From NCBI GenBank assembly GCA_041749275.1, contig JBGTBQ010000444.1, forward strand, positions 1 to 6,023: DNA of 6,023 bases. The letters run 5' to 3'. The notes beneath the pieces were generated by a model. It worked only from the letters and a program-made list of their open reading frames with translations, was not told where the DNA came from and made no database searches. Shown one piece after another: positions 5,164 to 6,023 of this stretch. Position 1 is the stretch's first letter. Each line of letters begins with the position of its first letter. The position numbers and the translations under genes are program-made. Source of the stretch: JBGTBQ01 sp041749275 (lineage in GTDB: Bacteria > Acidobacteriota > Blastocatellia > Pyrinomonadales > Pyrinomonadaceae).

Positions 5164-6023
5164 TCAGAGCGGGAGGCGCAGGCGCGCCGTGCAGCCGCGC
5201 TCTCGTTGCCGGTTCTCAAGCGTGAGCACGCCGCCGTGCGCCTCCGCGATCTGGCGGCTGAGGACGAGGCCGACGCCCGTACCGCCGGGTTTAGTGGTGA
5301 AGAACGGGACGAAGAGGTTGGCCGTGTCGGCCAGCCCCGGCCCCTCGTCATCCACCCACACCTCTAAGCGCCCGCCGTTCTTGCGCCAGCCGACCTCGAC
5401 CCGCCCGCCCGTCTCCAGCGCGGCGTCCACGCCGTTGCATAAGAGGTTGATGAGGAGTTGCTCCAACTGATCGGGGTCGGCCCGCGCGAAGAGTTCCGGC
5501 CCCGGCGCGAGCGCCACGTCGAGACGCGACTCAAGGCTCGCCACGCGCCGCACGAGGGCGCCGATGTTGACCTGCCTTACTTTCGGCGGCGGCAGCCGCG
5601 CCAGTTGCGCGTAAGCGGCGATGAAGCGGCTGAGGGCTTCGGCGCGTGTCGAGATGACGCCCAAGCCCCGCCGCGCGTCCTCGCGCCAGTCGGCGGGGCG
5701 CGGCTCGCGCGCGATGATGCTCGACAGGCTCTCGGCGATAGACTTGATCGGGGCGAGCGAGTTGTTCAACTCGTGACCGAGCACCCGGACGATACGCTGC
5801 CATGCCTTCAACTCCTCCTCGCGGAGCGTCCTGCTCAAATCCGTCAGGACGAGCAGTTGGTGCGGCAGCCCGCGCTGGCGAAAGGAGTTGAGCGCGACGC
5901 CCCAGCGCCCGGCCCCGCCCGGAAAAATCATCTGCCGCGTGTCGGTCATGCCCGCGTCGCCGCCGCGCAGGCACTCGTCCAGACCGAGTTCGTCGGCCCG
6001 TCGTCCGAGGAGCCGCGCCGCCG
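5164..6023 (-). CDS. Sensor histidine kinase, NtrB/NtrY-like (5' end beyond window)
   Basis: Two-component sensor kinase that autophosphorylates and passes phosphate to a response regulator. The frame stays open to the right edge; 24 codons precede the Met at 5949 and look like the middle of a PAS-type sensory domain (LLGRRADELGL), so that Met is internal and the true start lies outside. Counting from that Met: PAS tail to about 37, a linker helix (EEELKAWQRIV), the H-box VLGHELNNSLAPIKS with phospho-acceptor H59 (codon at 5775-5773), N-box NLLCNGVDA (168-176, N172), G1 DDEGPGL (200-206), F-box FVPFFTTK (213-220) and G2 GGTGVGL (222-228). All catalytic motifs are intact and the stop directly follows the ATPase fold, so no receiver domain is fused. 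The HELNNSLAPIKS form points to the NtrB/NtrY group, which usually pairs with NtrC-type sigma54 regulators; a partner is likely encoded beyond the right edge. Confidence 0.93.
   Translation of the reverse strand, partial: AARLLGRRADELGLDECLRGGDAGMTDTRQMIFPGGAGRWGVALNSFRQRGLPHQLLVLTDLSRTLREEELKAWQRIVRVLGHELNNSLAPIKSIAESLSSIIAREPRPADWREDARRGLGVISTRAEALSRFIAAYAQLARLPPPKVRQVNIGALVRRVASLESRLDVALAPGPELFARADPDQLEQLLINLLCNGVDAALETGGRVEVGWRKNGGRLEVWVDDEGPGLADTANLFVPFFTTKPGGTGVGLVLSRQIAEAHGGVLTLENRQRERGCTARLRLPL

Overview
The window is GC-rich bacterial DNA in which every supported gene, including the one tRNA, lies on the minus strand. In transcription order (right to left) the genes are: the C-terminal part of an NtrB/NtrY-type sensor histidine kinase (cut by the right edge), a MacB/LolD-type ABC transporter ATPase, a ten-helix CaCA-family Ca2+/cation antiporter, a small exported DUF4087-type protein, tRNA-Ser(GGA), a small exported protein of unknown function, a VOC/glyoxalase-fold protein, and dnaX (clamp-loader gamma/tau subunit, cut by the left edge). 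No plus-strand gene is convincing; the long plus-strand frames are antisense shadows of GC-rich genes.

The organism is most likely an acidobacterium, perhaps of the Blastocatellia/Pyrinomonadales type. This is an inference from recalled family resemblance: the wording of the histidine kinase H-box region and of the ABC ATPase D-loop, the DUF4087 protein, and the many AGC-rich repeats between genes. No 16S or other marker is present to settle it.

Region by region: 5164-6023 and 4396-5064 hold a sensor kinase followed 99 bp later by a lone ABC ATPase. They may belong to a regulated export locus whose permease and response regulator lie beyond the right edge. 3306-4250 (antiporter) and 2871-3287 (DUF4087 protein) are 18 bp apart and could be co-transcribed. 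The antiporter has an extended -10 sequence placed so that its mRNA could be leaderless. 2528-2870 holds tRNA-Ser with a plausible promoter, and between the two a perfect 23-bp inverted repeat. 2012-2527 is the unknown exported protein. 1648-2011 has no gene but is packed with palindromes: a roughly 110-bp hairpin flanked by A/T tracts, a second palindrome with 10-bp arms, and a half copy of the repeat found beside the tRNA. 1267-1647 (VOC protein) and 1-1246 (dnaX) are 20 bp apart and probably co-transcribed.

The genes are ordinary core and accessory functions with no obvious shared pathway. The part least explained by known features is the repeat system between genes: related AGC-rich words recur in four gaps, touch start or stop codons, and in two places form long inverted repeats.
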